DNA of 64,000 bases, taken from positions 1 to 64,000 of the forward strand of contig WRBB01000003.1 of assembly GCA_009779895.1 (NCBI GenBank). The letters run 5' to 3'. Each line of letters begins with the position of its first letter. Position 1 is the stretch's first letter. A program made the position numbers and the translations under genes. The notes beneath the pieces were generated by a model. It searched no databases and was not told the origin of the DNA. It was given only the letters and a program-made list of their open reading frames with translations. The DNA is from Lachnospiraceae bacterium (lineage in GTDB: Bacteria > Bacillota > Clostridia > Lachnospirales > Lachnospiraceae). Shown piece by piece: positions 27,813-37,064 of the stretch.

Positions 27813-27830
27813 TGACTAAATACTCAGTCA
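27813..27830. promoter_or_regulatory. Second TetR operator, upstream of srtB
   Basis: TGACTAAATACTCAGTCA, 15/18 identical to the palindrome at the tetR promoter. It overlaps the psd stop codon and lies about 15 bases before the start codon of srtB, including its GGAGG. No clear -35/-10 pair is visible here, so it may cover a weak promoter or act as a block to read-through from psd. Confidence 0.65.
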
Positions 27831-28649
27831 TTTATGATTGCATTTGACTCCAATGGTTTCTCCAATGCTTACGTTTGTCTCTGTGTTTGTATTTATTAAA
27901 TCTATTATTTCATCTACGATGTTAACTCGATTTTTTTCAATCAGTAAAATGATGGTAGAGCCACCAAATTCAAAACGGCCTTTTTCCTCACCTTTTTGAT
28001 ATTGGTAGTTTTCATGATAATTTTTAATTTTGCCAACCAATAAAGCACCTACTTCCACTTGTATGATTGTGCCAAAATGATTTGTATTTAGTTCCGTCCA
28101 TTCTCTAGCATTTGTATGGTATACTTTATGCTTATCTGTGGCTATTTGCTGAACTGTATGCAATTTTCCTTTAATAAAAGTATTTTTATTTTTTCTTCCG
28201 TCATCAATATAACAATAACGGTGATAATCCCTTGCTTCTAGCCTGAAAATCAAGCATAGACCGCCATTAAATCGATGCTCCTCTTTTTCAAGCAACTGTT
28301 TAATACAATATCGTGCATTTTTAATCTGAAACGTAGAGGTATCATTGATTTCATATACGGATAACTTTCCATCGCAGGGGCTAATAAAACTATTTTTATC
28401 CGGAACAACACCCTTTCTGTTTAGTTTTCGTGTGAAAAATTGGTTAAAAGAAGTATATTTCTTTTTTTCAAATCGCTTCATTTCAATTTGATGTTTCTGA
28501 ATAAAACCTTTGATTGCGATGGTAGATATTTTTTGATTCAGTAAAAAACCAATCAGTTTAGAAAACAAAGGGCTATAGACTATTCTAAGAATAATACGAC
28601 CAATAAAATGATGATAGAAAAACCTTAATAATATGGACTCATCTTTCAT
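27828..28649 (-). CDS. psd: Phosphatidylserine decarboxylase
   Basis: Membrane enzyme that makes phosphatidylethanolamine from phosphatidylserine. The 273-residue proenzyme has the self-cleavage motif GGST (Ser231), where serine becomes the pyruvoyl group, plus the conserved FISPCDGKL Asp and the RDYHRYCYIDDG His segment. The start at 28649 shares an ATGA overlap with the pssA stop; a GTG at 28661 is less likely. It is the last gene of the coupled lipid operon. Confidence 0.93.
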   Translation of the reverse strand: MKDESILLRFFYHHFIGRIILRIVYSPLFSKLIGFLLNQKISTIAIKGFIQKHQIEMKRFEKKKYTSFNQFFTRKLNRKGVVPDKNSFISPCDGKLSVYEINDTSTFQIKNARYCIKQLLEKEEHRFNGGLCLIFRLEARDYHRYCYIDDGRKNKNTFIKGKLHTVQQIATDKHKVYHTNAREWTELNTNHFGTIIQVEVGALLVGKIKNYHENYQYQKGEEKGRFEFGGSTIILLIEKNRVNIVDEIIDLINTNTETNVSIGETIGVKCNHK

Positions 28650-29263
28650 CGGAATACCCACATAACTATGGTACAGATTAGTCCAATTCCAATTAGGATG
28701 AGTAGTTTTTTTGTAGTAAATTTCTTCAATTTAAACGGCACCAAGAATAATATGGATATCACCAGAAGAACAGCTGCAAATACAAATACAAAAAAATGAT
28801 CCAAAAAAGTTCTTGCTAAATAAATTACCGGTAATAGGATTGCCACCGGGGTAACCGGCAAACCAATACAAAAGATTAAATCCTTGTCTTCTGTTTTTAC
28901 ACGATCAAATTCTTTTACGTTAAAATAAGCCAAACGAATCAATGCTGCCAAAGGAAAAAAAAGTAAAATCGGAACATAATATAATTCCTGCATACCAATG
29001 GCATAACCTATAAAAACGGGTAGAATACCAAAACAAACCAGATCACACAAGGAATCAATTTGAATACCAAATTTCTTTTCTTCTTCGGTTTTATTTTTTT
29101 TTGTGCGAGCAATTTTTCCATCAAACATATCGCAAACACCACAAAACATTAAACATAAAATCGCTGCGGTCGGATGATCATGAATTGCAAAATAGATGCC
29201 AAAAAAACCGGCGAAATAGCTGATATATGTCAAAACAACGGTATAATTATATATTCCAATCAT
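28646..29263 (-). CDS. pssA: CDP-diacylglycerol-serine O-phosphatidyltransferase
   Basis: Multi-helix membrane enzyme (205 residues) that makes phosphatidylserine from CDP-diacylglycerol and serine. The CDP-alcohol phosphatidyltransferase motif is complete: Asp45 and Asp48 in CDMFDGKIAR, then Gly66, Asp70 and Asp74 in FGIQIDSLCDLV. The start overlaps the preceding stop as ATGA and the end overlaps psd as ATGA, so synthesis and decarboxylation are coupled. Confidence 0.94.
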   Translation of the reverse strand: MIGIYNYTVVLTYISYFAGFFGIYFAIHDHPTAAILCLMFCGVCDMFDGKIARTKKNKTEEEKKFGIQIDSLCDLVCFGILPVFIGYAIGMQELYYVPILLFFPLAALIRLAYFNVKEFDRVKTEDKDLIFCIGLPVTPVAILLPVIYLARTFLDHFFVFVFAAVLLVISILFLVPFKLKKFTTKKLLILIGIGLICTIVMWVFR

Positions 29264-29931
29264 CTTAAAATCATTCCTTTACTTCGATTAAAATTTTTTG
29301 AAACCCGTTTAAACAGAAAACGATAACATGTTTCTTTCATTAAATATCCACTTTTGAAAACTTTATCTTTCCATGATATTTTATGAAAATAGTAGTCATC
29401 TTCATATTCAAAATCTGTGTCCAAGGCACCTTCGAAATATAAATACTCGTTTTCTAATAGTATTTCAAAATCTTTGGGGAAAAATTTATAATCTTTCTTA
29501 TGCAATGTGATGCGATGAATTCGATTAATTGCTCGTGCTACAAATGCACCGCAATTATAGGTGTTGGCCACTTCAAATCCACCGAAAATAGGTAGTGTTG
29601 CCATGGACAAATAATTAAACAGCAAGGTATCATCTGCTTCGATTTCTTTCATAAATGCAACAATGCTTTCGTATTCAGCATCACAAACCGGTATCTTAAA
29701 TATTTTACAGTTTAATTTTACATTTTTTTTAGAAGCTAAATGTGAACGATATTCTTTCACATATCCTGAAATAAACGGTGTATCATGAAATATTCTTGAA
29801 AAAGAATAAAAAACCTCCAAATTATCATCTAAACTAATGGTCACATGAGAATAAGGATATTTTGTAATAAATCTTGCTATTTTTGCGATTCCTGTTTCAC
29901 TCTGCGGTAGTATTACATATACATTTTTCAT
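29260..29931 (-). CDS. Permuted papain-fold (NlpC/P60, YiiX or LRAT-like) protein
   Basis: A 223-residue protein without a signal peptide. His29 in KYPYSHVTISLD and Cys127 in NTYNCGAFVARA give the His-before-Cys order of circularly permuted papain-fold proteins (YiiX, LRAT and relatives), not the Cys-before-His order of classical NlpC/P60. The C-terminus is strongly basic and ends in FNRSKGMILR, which may touch membranes. The ATG at 29931 overlaps the radical SAM stop as ATGA, and its own stop overlaps pssA as ATGA. LRAT relatives act on acyl lipids, so a phospholipid substrate is an attractive but unproven inference. Confidence 0.7.
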   Translation of the reverse strand: MKNVYVILPQSETGIAKIARFITKYPYSHVTISLDDNLEVFYSFSRIFHDTPFISGYVKEYRSHLASKKNVKLNCKIFKIPVCDAEYESIVAFMKEIEADDTLLFNYLSMATLPIFGGFEVANTYNCGAFVARAINRIHRITLHKKDYKFFPKDFEILLENEYLYFEGALDTDFEYEDDYYFHKISWKDKVFKSGYLMKETCYRFLFKRVSKNFNRSKGMILR

Positions 29932-31280
29932 TTGGCAAACAATAAAGTTAAAAAATCTTTTTTTAACTTTCTCCAATCTAAAAAATCATAAATCCCATGT
30001 TTTTTTGCGAGACGAAGCAATTTAAATACTAAAATATAATAATGAAAATAATATCTTTTCACACTCATATGTGTTGGCTTCACCACCAAATGGACATAAT
30101 CCCATTTCCTTAAATCACTGGTGATTAGTTGGTTTTTATAATTGTCATATAGTTCTGACCCCGGTAGTGGCGTATAGATGGATAATGCCACATGTTTCAG
30201 ATTGATTTCTTTGATCCATTTATATAAATTCTTGAAATCCGTTCTCTTAAAATCCAAATCAACAATCATCATTCCCATGCAATGAATATGGATTTCATTT
30301 AAAAATTTTACACATGCAGCATTATTATCTGCACTTATTTTTTTATTATAATGATTTAAGTGGCTATCTGTAATGCTTTCCAGACCAACCAAAATGTAAT
30401 AAAAACCAATCTCCTTTAGTTGCATGATTAAATCTTTATGTTTCAGAATAAAATCCGTTCTGCCATAACAGACATATTTTTTTTGGATATTCTCCTGCTT
30501 GATTAAATCAATAAATTCTTTTAATCTGGATGGGTTAAATAAGAAATCATCATCTACAATATAAATATTATCACATGCAATATTTTTTATTTCGGTAACA
30601 ACCTTTTGAATATCCTTGGCAACATATCGTCCACAATTTAATGATGTACGATAACAAAAAGAACAATCATAAGGACAGGAATATGCAGTTCTAACTTGTG
30701 CAATGGGTTTTAATTCTAAATATCGGAACGCATTTATATTTTTATAAAAATAGCTTCGATTTACTTCCGGAAGTTTATTGATATCAAAAAATACAATATC
30801 ATTTTCACGCCACTGCTGATTTTCCTTATAACATAAGCCATTCAGAGAAGAGATATCCATCTTATTATTATGAAAACACGCAAGCAAACCAATCATGACA
30901 AAAGGGTCATAGGAACGCATAACATAATCTAAATGGGTATGATAAAGATGTTTATAATTGTGTTCCGCATATACCCCACCAATGACCGTTTTGATTGCGG
31001 AATCATATTTTTTAATTCTACTGCAATACTCTAAAAGGAATGGAACCTGCTTCACAATTCCATTGGTATATACAATGGTTGGTTTGAAAAAAGCAAGTAT
31101 TTCTTCCAGACTATCTTTGGAACGTATTGCGTCATAAAGATATGTTTCAATGTTATAATCAATTAAAATAGTATACAGAACTTCCAAATCAAGGGGTTCA
31201 TCATCAATAATACCCTTGAAATCAAATCGCCCTCTTGTCTCTTCCGGATTCACTAAAAGAACACGGTTATTTTCCACCAT
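29928..31280 (-). CDS. B12-binding-like radical SAM protein
   Basis: A 450-residue protein. Residues about 5-150 form a Rossmann-like cobalamin-binding domain (RVLLVNPEE, KTVIGGVYAEH) lacking the DxHxxG histidine. The radical SAM domain has Cys202, Cys206 and Cys209 in CPYDCSFCYR, binding the 4Fe-4S cluster. It resembles the BchE/Hpn-type group that includes lipid-modifying methylases. The gene starts 2 bases after the yqeK-rsfS stop and is the first of four genes joined by ATGA overlaps with pssA and psd. Lipid acyl or headgroup modification is suggested by context; the reaction is not known. The DNA here is visibly more AT-rich than the ribosomal genes upstream. Confidence 0.82.
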   Translation of the reverse strand: MVENNRVLLVNPEETRGRFDFKGIIDDEPLDLEVLYTILIDYNIETYLYDAIRSKDSLEEILAFFKPTIVYTNGIVKQVPFLLEYCSRIKKYDSAIKTVIGGVYAEHNYKHLYHTHLDYVMRSYDPFVMIGLLACFHNNKMDISSLNGLCYKENQQWRENDIVFFDINKLPEVNRSYFYKNINAFRYLELKPIAQVRTAYSCPYDCSFCYRTSLNCGRYVAKDIQKVVTEIKNIACDNIYIVDDDFLFNPSRLKEFIDLIKQENIQKKYVCYGRTDFILKHKDLIMQLKEIGFYYILVGLESITDSHLNHYNKKISADNNAACVKFLNEIHIHCMGMMIVDLDFKRTDFKNLYKWIKEINLKHVALSIYTPLPGSELYDNYKNQLITSDLRKWDYVHLVVKPTHMSVKRYYFHYYILVFKLLRLAKKHGIYDFLDWRKLKKDFLTLLFAK

Positions 31281-31282
31281 GC

Positions 31283-32209
31283 TTATAAGTCCCCGATGTG
31301 GATTTGTTTCCCATCTCGCCAGATTCGTTCCAAATCATAAAACAGCCGATTTTCTTTATCAAAAATATGGATAATAATATCATGAAAGTCCAATAACACC
31401 CATCCACCGTTGTGTGTGCCCTCTCGTTTTTTACGAAAATACCCCTCTTTTTCCAAGGCGTCTTCTACGCTTTCCACCAAAGCTCTCACCTGTGCCTCAT
31501 TGGAACCATTGGCAATGATAAAGTAATCTGCAATCACAGATATTGTTGAAATATCAATAATTGTAATCTCTTCTCCTTTTTTCTCCTCTAATGCATGATA
31601 GGTAATTTTTGCCATATTTTTTGCTGTTTCAATTGAACTCATTGAAATCCCTCCATAATATTCTAATGTTTTGATTGACATCTTATCTATTGTTTTATTT
31701 TGTTTTTTCAAATGTGTAATCTTTGATTCTGTACCCTTTACGACAGCTTTATCCAAATCAACAAAAGCCAATTTCCTTGTTTCATCCACCCAAGATCCAC
31801 TGCCTCGCCAAGGTTCTATAAAATCGGCGATATAAACAATCTTTTCCAATAAAGACATGTGAGGTCGCCCGGTGGTATGATAACGAATGGCATCTTGGAT
31901 GCTCGTTTCTGTTACACCGTACACTTCTTGTGCCAACACAGCTCCTAATTTGGTATGAATCAAAGCAGGCATTGCCAATTCTTCCGGAGAAAGTGCTATG
32001 CCCCACCTTTCACACGCTTTTATTTGTGCCATTTCAGTGACAAGTTTACCACAATCATGAAGCAAACCTGCTATCATAGCTTCCTGAAAATCTACGTCAT
32101 AAGCCATGGCCAAACTTCCGGCTGTATACATCACTCCTTGACTATGTAAGTAGCGTTCGGAACTCAGTGTTTCTTTTAAGGTTTTTTCAAATTTTTCTAA
32201 ATCATACAT
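31283..32209 (-). CDS. Fused YqeK (HD hydrolase) and RsfS (ribosome silencing factor)
   Basis: A 308-residue protein made of two normally separate neighbours. Residues about 1-185 are YqeK, an HD-domain Ap4A hydrolase (RYLHSQGVMYTA, GLLHDCGKL, RYHTTGRP, YIADFIEPWRG). Residues about 190-308 are RsfS, which binds ribosomal protein uL14 and silences translation (ISVIADYFIIANGSNEAQV, WVLLDFHDIIIHIF). No stop codon separates them, although an ideal internal ribosome binding site and ATG for RsfS remain. Start: ATG at 32209, overlapping nadD by 8 bases; 32221 is an alternative. A sequence error removing a stop cannot be excluded. Confidence 0.88.
   Translation of the reverse strand: MYDLEKFEKTLKETLSSERYLHSQGVMYTAGSLAMAYDVDFQEAMIAGLLHDCGKLVTEMAQIKACERWGIALSPEELAMPALIHTKLGAVLAQEVYGVTETSIQDAIRYHTTGRPHMSLLEKIVYIADFIEPWRGSGSWVDETRKLAFVDLDKAVVKGTESKITHLKKQNKTIDKMSIKTLEYYGGISMSSIETAKNMAKITYHALEEKKGEEITIIDISTISVIADYFIIANGSNEAQVRALVESVEDALEKEGYFRKKREGTHNGGWVLLDFHDIIIHIFDKENRLFYDLERIWRDGKQIHIGDL
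31640..31654 (-). promoter_or_regulatory. Internal Shine-Dalgarno and ATG for stand-alone RsfS
   Basis: On the minus strand GGAGGGATTTCAATG: GGAGGG is 6 bases before an in-frame ATG at 31642 that begins MSSIETAKNMAK, the normal RsfS N-terminus. Initiation here would give a 119-residue RsfS besides the fusion protein. Confidence 0.65.
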
Positions 32210-32807
32210 ATAAGTCTTCATCTGCTATATATTTTATCACATTATCCGGCACCATGTAACGTACAGATTGATGTTTTTGTATACGATTGCGTATCGTTGT
32301 AGAAGAAATCTCCAACAAAGGGGCACGTAACAAGGATATATTTGCATCATATCTATTTTTTAAATATTGTATTTGTTCCATCATAGAATCCACATCCTTA
32401 TTTTCTCGCATCGCCGCCAAAATCGTACAGGTCGGAAATATTTTTTCAAAAGACCGCCATTGTTCAATGGAAAACAAAGCATCCGCACCTAGTATAAAAT
32501 AAAATTCAATGCCATGGCATTCTTCCTTGAAATATTCCATGGTTTTATAAGTGTAAAAAGAAACATCTTTTTTGGCCTCTGCCAAAGACAATTTAAAATA
32601 AGGCACATCCGCAATTGCTTTTTCTACCATTTTAATGCGATGTGCCAAATAATCTACAGATTCACTTGAATAATCCTTATGAGGCGGCCCTCCATTGGGC
32701 AAAAACCAAACTTCGTCTAAACCAAAACCCGCATAAGCAAATTCGCCCAACAATAAATGCCCAATATGAATGGGATCAAAGGTGCCTCCTAAGATACCTA
32801 TTTTCAT
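32202..32807 (-). CDS. nadD: Nicotinate-nucleotide adenylyltransferase
   Basis: Makes nicotinate adenine dinucleotide from nicotinate mononucleotide and ATP in NAD synthesis. The 201-residue protein has the nucleotidyltransferase GGTFDPIHIGHL signature, LPNGGPPHK for substrate binding, and the SSTTIRNRI motif. GGGAGA precedes the ATG. Position before yqeK-rsfS is conserved in Firmicutes. Confidence 0.95.
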   Translation of the reverse strand: MKIGILGGTFDPIHIGHLLLGEFAYAGFGLDEVWFLPNGGPPHKDYSSESVDYLAHRIKMVEKAIADVPYFKLSLAEAKKDVSFYTYKTMEYFKEECHGIEFYFILGADALFSIEQWRSFEKIFPTCTILAAMRENKDVDSMMEQIQYLKNRYDANISLLRAPLLEISSTTIRNRIQKHQSVRYMVPDNVIKYIADEDLYV

Positions 32808-32823
32808 AACCGTTCTCCCAAGA

Positions 32824-33129
32824 TTAAGATGATTTTGCCTTTGGTAACTGAATCACTTTTTTCTCATCTTTGCCCTCTTTGTATAGGACAATTTTTTTGC
32901 CAATAACCTGTACCACTTGTGCCTGCGTGCGCTCCGCAATAATTGTCGCCAATTCTTTTGGGTCATCACCACAGTTTTGTAAAACACGAATTTTAATCAA
33001 TTCTCTGGCATCCAATGCCTCAGCAATCGCTTTTGTTAAATTTGGCGACATACTGGATTTACCAATTTGAAACAATGGCTCTAATTTCATGGCAAGACTT
33101 TTTAAATAAGCTCTTTGTTTTGTTGTCAT
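32824..33129 (-). CDS. yhbY: CRS1/YhbY RNA-binding ribosome assembly protein
   Basis: A 101-residue single CRM domain protein that associates with pre-50S particles. The GxxG-type loop region is QIGKSSMSPNLTKAI, followed by ELIKIRVLQNC and QVVQVIGKKIVLYK. It lies between obgE and nadD, the usual order in clostridia, consistent with a ribosome assembly operon. Confidence 0.92.
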   Translation of the reverse strand: MTTKQRAYLKSLAMKLEPLFQIGKSSMSPNLTKAIAEALDARELIKIRVLQNCGDDPKELATIIAERTQAQVVQVIGKKIVLYKEGKDEKKVIQLPKAKSS

Positions 33130-33156
33130 ATTTTCTCCTATATATTATGTGATGTA

Positions 33157-34820
<1,664 letters not shown>

Positions 34821-34824
34821 CTTG

Positions 34825-35220
34825 TCACACCTCCTTAAAAATAATATCAATGTATGAATGAAACTTACTATCATGGCTGATACAATCGTTTTCAATATCT
34901 TCCAAACCAAGTATCATCGAATGAACAAGTAAATGTGCATCATGTCCTGCGAAATTTGCAAAGCGAAATCGAATACGAGCGGCATCTTCATCTTGTACGA
35001 CACTTGTTTCATCATCGGTCAAACGCTCAATGGAATTGATTGTATTGATAACCAACATCGAAACCGCAGCACAAACGATATCCTGACCCTCTGCAAGAAA
35101 ATTTGCGTGTCCTTCCACATCAAAGCCATAGTACACACTACGCTCTTGCTGTGTGTCGGCAGGATCTGGGCACCTATCTAAAAGGGGCTTTTTCGCTTTA
35201 TATATTGTAACTTTAATCAT
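34825..35220 (-). CDS. prp: Ribosomal-processing cysteine protease Prp
   Basis: A 131-residue cysteine protease (YsxB) that cleaves the L27 N-terminal extension. The catalytic His is in [11 protein letters not shown] and the Cys in [10 protein letters not shown], with family spacing. It lies between rplU and rpmA, the conserved place, with its substrate encoded immediately downstream; the prp stop lies inside the rpmA ribosome binding region. The ATG at 35220 is preferred over 35241. Confidence 0.93.
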   Translation of the reverse strand: MIKVTIYKAKKPLLDRCPDPADTQQERSVYYGFDVEGHANFLAEGQDIVCAAVSMLVINTINSIERLTDDETSVVQDEDAARIRFRFANFAGHDAHLLVHSMILGLEDIENDCISHDSKFHSYIDIIFKEV

Positions 35221-35261
35221 ACATCCTGTTTCTTCTTTCAATCTGTTTCCATCATGCTTAT

Positions 35262-35570
35262 TTATGCATTGATTTTTTCGATTTTAACGGTTGTATACTG
35301 TTGTCTGTGGCCTTGTTTTTTATGATAGCCTTTTTTTGCTTTGAATTTGTAAACAATAATTTTTTTTGCTTTACCATTTCCAACGACAGAACCTGTAACA
35401 GTTGCACCGCTTACGACCGGTGTACCTACAACCAATTTTTTGTTGTTCACAGCTAATACCTGATCAAATGTGCATGTCTCGCCTGCATCCAATCCAAGCT
35501 TTTCTACCCTAATGATATCACCTTCGGCTACTTTGTACTGTTTACCACCTGTTGCTATAATTGCGTACAT
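35262..35570 (-). CDS. rplU: 50S ribosomal protein L21
   Basis: A 102-residue bL21: [14 protein letters not shown] at the start and [15 protein letters not shown] near the C-terminus are family signatures. GAGGAGG lies just before the ATG at 35570. It heads the operon and is preceded by a structured leader. Confidence 0.97.
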   Translation of the reverse strand: MYAIIATGGKQYKVAEGDIIRVEKLGLDAGETCTFDQVLAVNNKKLVVGTPVVSGATVTGSVVGNGKAKKIIVYKFKAKKGYHKKQGHRQQYTTVKIEKINA

Positions 35571-35650
35571 ATGGCACCTCCTCTTATCATTACTCGCCAA
35601 CTACGGTGCTCCGTTTCCGGATACTTTAAGAACCTCGTTGAGCGGCATAC
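35571..35650 (-). ncRNA. Ribosomal protein L21 leader
   Basis: The 80-base transcript leader before rplU folds on the minus strand. It has a CCG-GAAA-CGG tetraloop hairpin (35611-35620) and CAAC/GTTG plus GCC/GGC long-range pairs closing the element (35596-35601 with 35637-35646). Position and layout match the L21 leaders known in Firmicutes, thought to allow feedback by L21. A covariance-model search would settle it. Confidence 0.65.
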
Positions 35651-35656
35651 CGTGTT

Positions 35657-35685
35657 AGTATAGCATACTTAACGGCTTACTACAA
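35657..35685 (-). promoter_or_regulatory. SigA-type promoter of the rplU operon
   Basis: On the minus strand TTGTAG (35680-35685), a 17-base spacer and TATACT (35657-35662), with a TGc extension before the -10. Transcription would start near 35650, at the beginning of the L21 leader. Confidence 0.75.
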
Positions 35686-35743
35686 GCGATTCCTGCAAAA
35701 ATGCATGAAAACCAAACATACATAAAAATGAAATCTGCATTAT

Positions 35744-37063
35744 TTACAAAACGGTATCCACAAAAATCTCATAAATCGCCCGAATTGCATTTTTAAAGTC
35801 TGCATGACGCACCCCAATGATGATATTTAATTCACTGGATCCTTGATCAATCATCTTTACATTGATATGTGCATGAGCCAACGCTGAAAAAATTCTCCCG
35901 GCCGTACCACGAGTGGAACGCATACCTCTTCCTACGATAGCAATCAAAGCCAAATCTGACTCCAATTCAATGTGATCCGGATGAACGGCTTTGTGAATAC
36001 TCGAAAGAATCATCTGCTCATGGTCTTGAAATTCATCTTTATGAACCAAAATAGTCATCGTGTCAATGCCGGATGGCATATGTTCAATGGAGACATTATT
36101 GTCTTCAAAAATTTGCAAAACCTTTCGGCAAAAACCTACTTCCGAATTCATCAAAGCTTTTTCAATGGTAATAGAAGCAAAACCCTCATGCCCTGCAATT
36201 CCGGTAATGGTAAATTTAGGACGGCGACAGGTGTTTCCCACAATCAATGTCCCCGGGTCATCCGGTTTATTGGTATTGCGGATGTTGATGGGGATACCCT
36301 CTTTGCGGACAGGAAATATCGCTTCTTCATGAAGCACACTGGCACCCATATAAGATAGCTCCCGCAATTCTTTATAAGTAATGGTTTCAATGCTTTGAGG
36401 ATTTTTTACGATCCTCGGATCCGCAATCAAAAAGCCTGAAACGTCTGTCCAATTTTCATATACATCCGCCTTTACCGCCAAAGCAACCAAAGCACCTGAA
36501 ATATCAGAACCACCACGGGAAAATGTCACCACAGTACCATCTTCTTTGGCACCATAAAAACCCGGTATAACAGCCCTTTTTGTTTTATGCAATCGCTTTT
36601 CAATCAAATCATTGCTGAATCCGGCTTCAAAAACACCTGTTTCATCAAAACGAATGATTTCAGCTGCGTCAATAAATTCAAAATCCAAATAAGCCGCTAG
36701 AATGATACCATTTAAATATTCACCACGAGAAGCCGCATAATCACGCCCGGCTTGTTTTTCGAAATTTTCTTGAATCTTTTTGAATTCATCCTCCAAAGAC
36801 AGAGATAACCCCAAGCCTTTGATAATGTCATTGTAGCGATCATGAATCGCCGCCAATAAATCACTATATTTAATTCCACGAATGGCTTTCCCATAGCAAG
36901 AATACAACATATCCGTCACTTTAATATCATCTGCAAAACGTTTTCCCGGTGCCGACGGCACAACATAACGACGTGTGTTATCTTCATGAATAATATCCGC
37001 CACTTTCTTAAATTGATTGGCATTGGCTAGGGAGCTGCCTCCAAATTTTACTACTTTTTTCAT
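35744..37063 (-). CDS. lysC: Aspartate kinase
   Basis: Phosphorylates aspartate at the head of the lysine, threonine and methionine pathway. The 439-residue monofunctional enzyme begins KKVVKFGGSSLANA (kinase motif) and contains FSRGGSDISGALVA. Two C-terminal ACT domains (from about 300) give feedback control, as in DLALIAIVGRGMRSTRG. The ATG at 37063 follows the RNase G stop by one base and uses GGAGG within it. It ends the minus-strand transcript just before the rplU promoter. Confidence 0.94.
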   Translation of the reverse strand: MKKVVKFGGSSLANANQFKKVADIIHEDNTRRYVVPSAPGKRFADDIKVTDMLYSCYGKAIRGIKYSDLLAAIHDRYNDIIKGLGLSLSLEDEFKKIQENFEKQAGRDYAASRGEYLNGIILAAYLDFEFIDAAEIIRFDETGVFEAGFSNDLIEKRLHKTKRAVIPGFYGAKEDGTVVTFSRGGSDISGALVALAVKADVYENWTDVSGFLIADPRIVKNPQSIETITYKELRELSYMGASVLHEEAIFPVRKEGIPINIRNTNKPDDPGTLIVGNTCRRPKFTITGIAGHEGFASITIEKALMNSEVGFCRKVLQIFEDNNVSIEHMPSGIDTMTILVHKDEFQDHEQMILSSIHKAVHPDHIELESDLALIAIVGRGMRSTRGTAGRIFSALAHAHINVKMIDQGSSELNIIIGVRHADFKNAIRAIYEIFVDTVL

Positions 37064-37064
37064 C

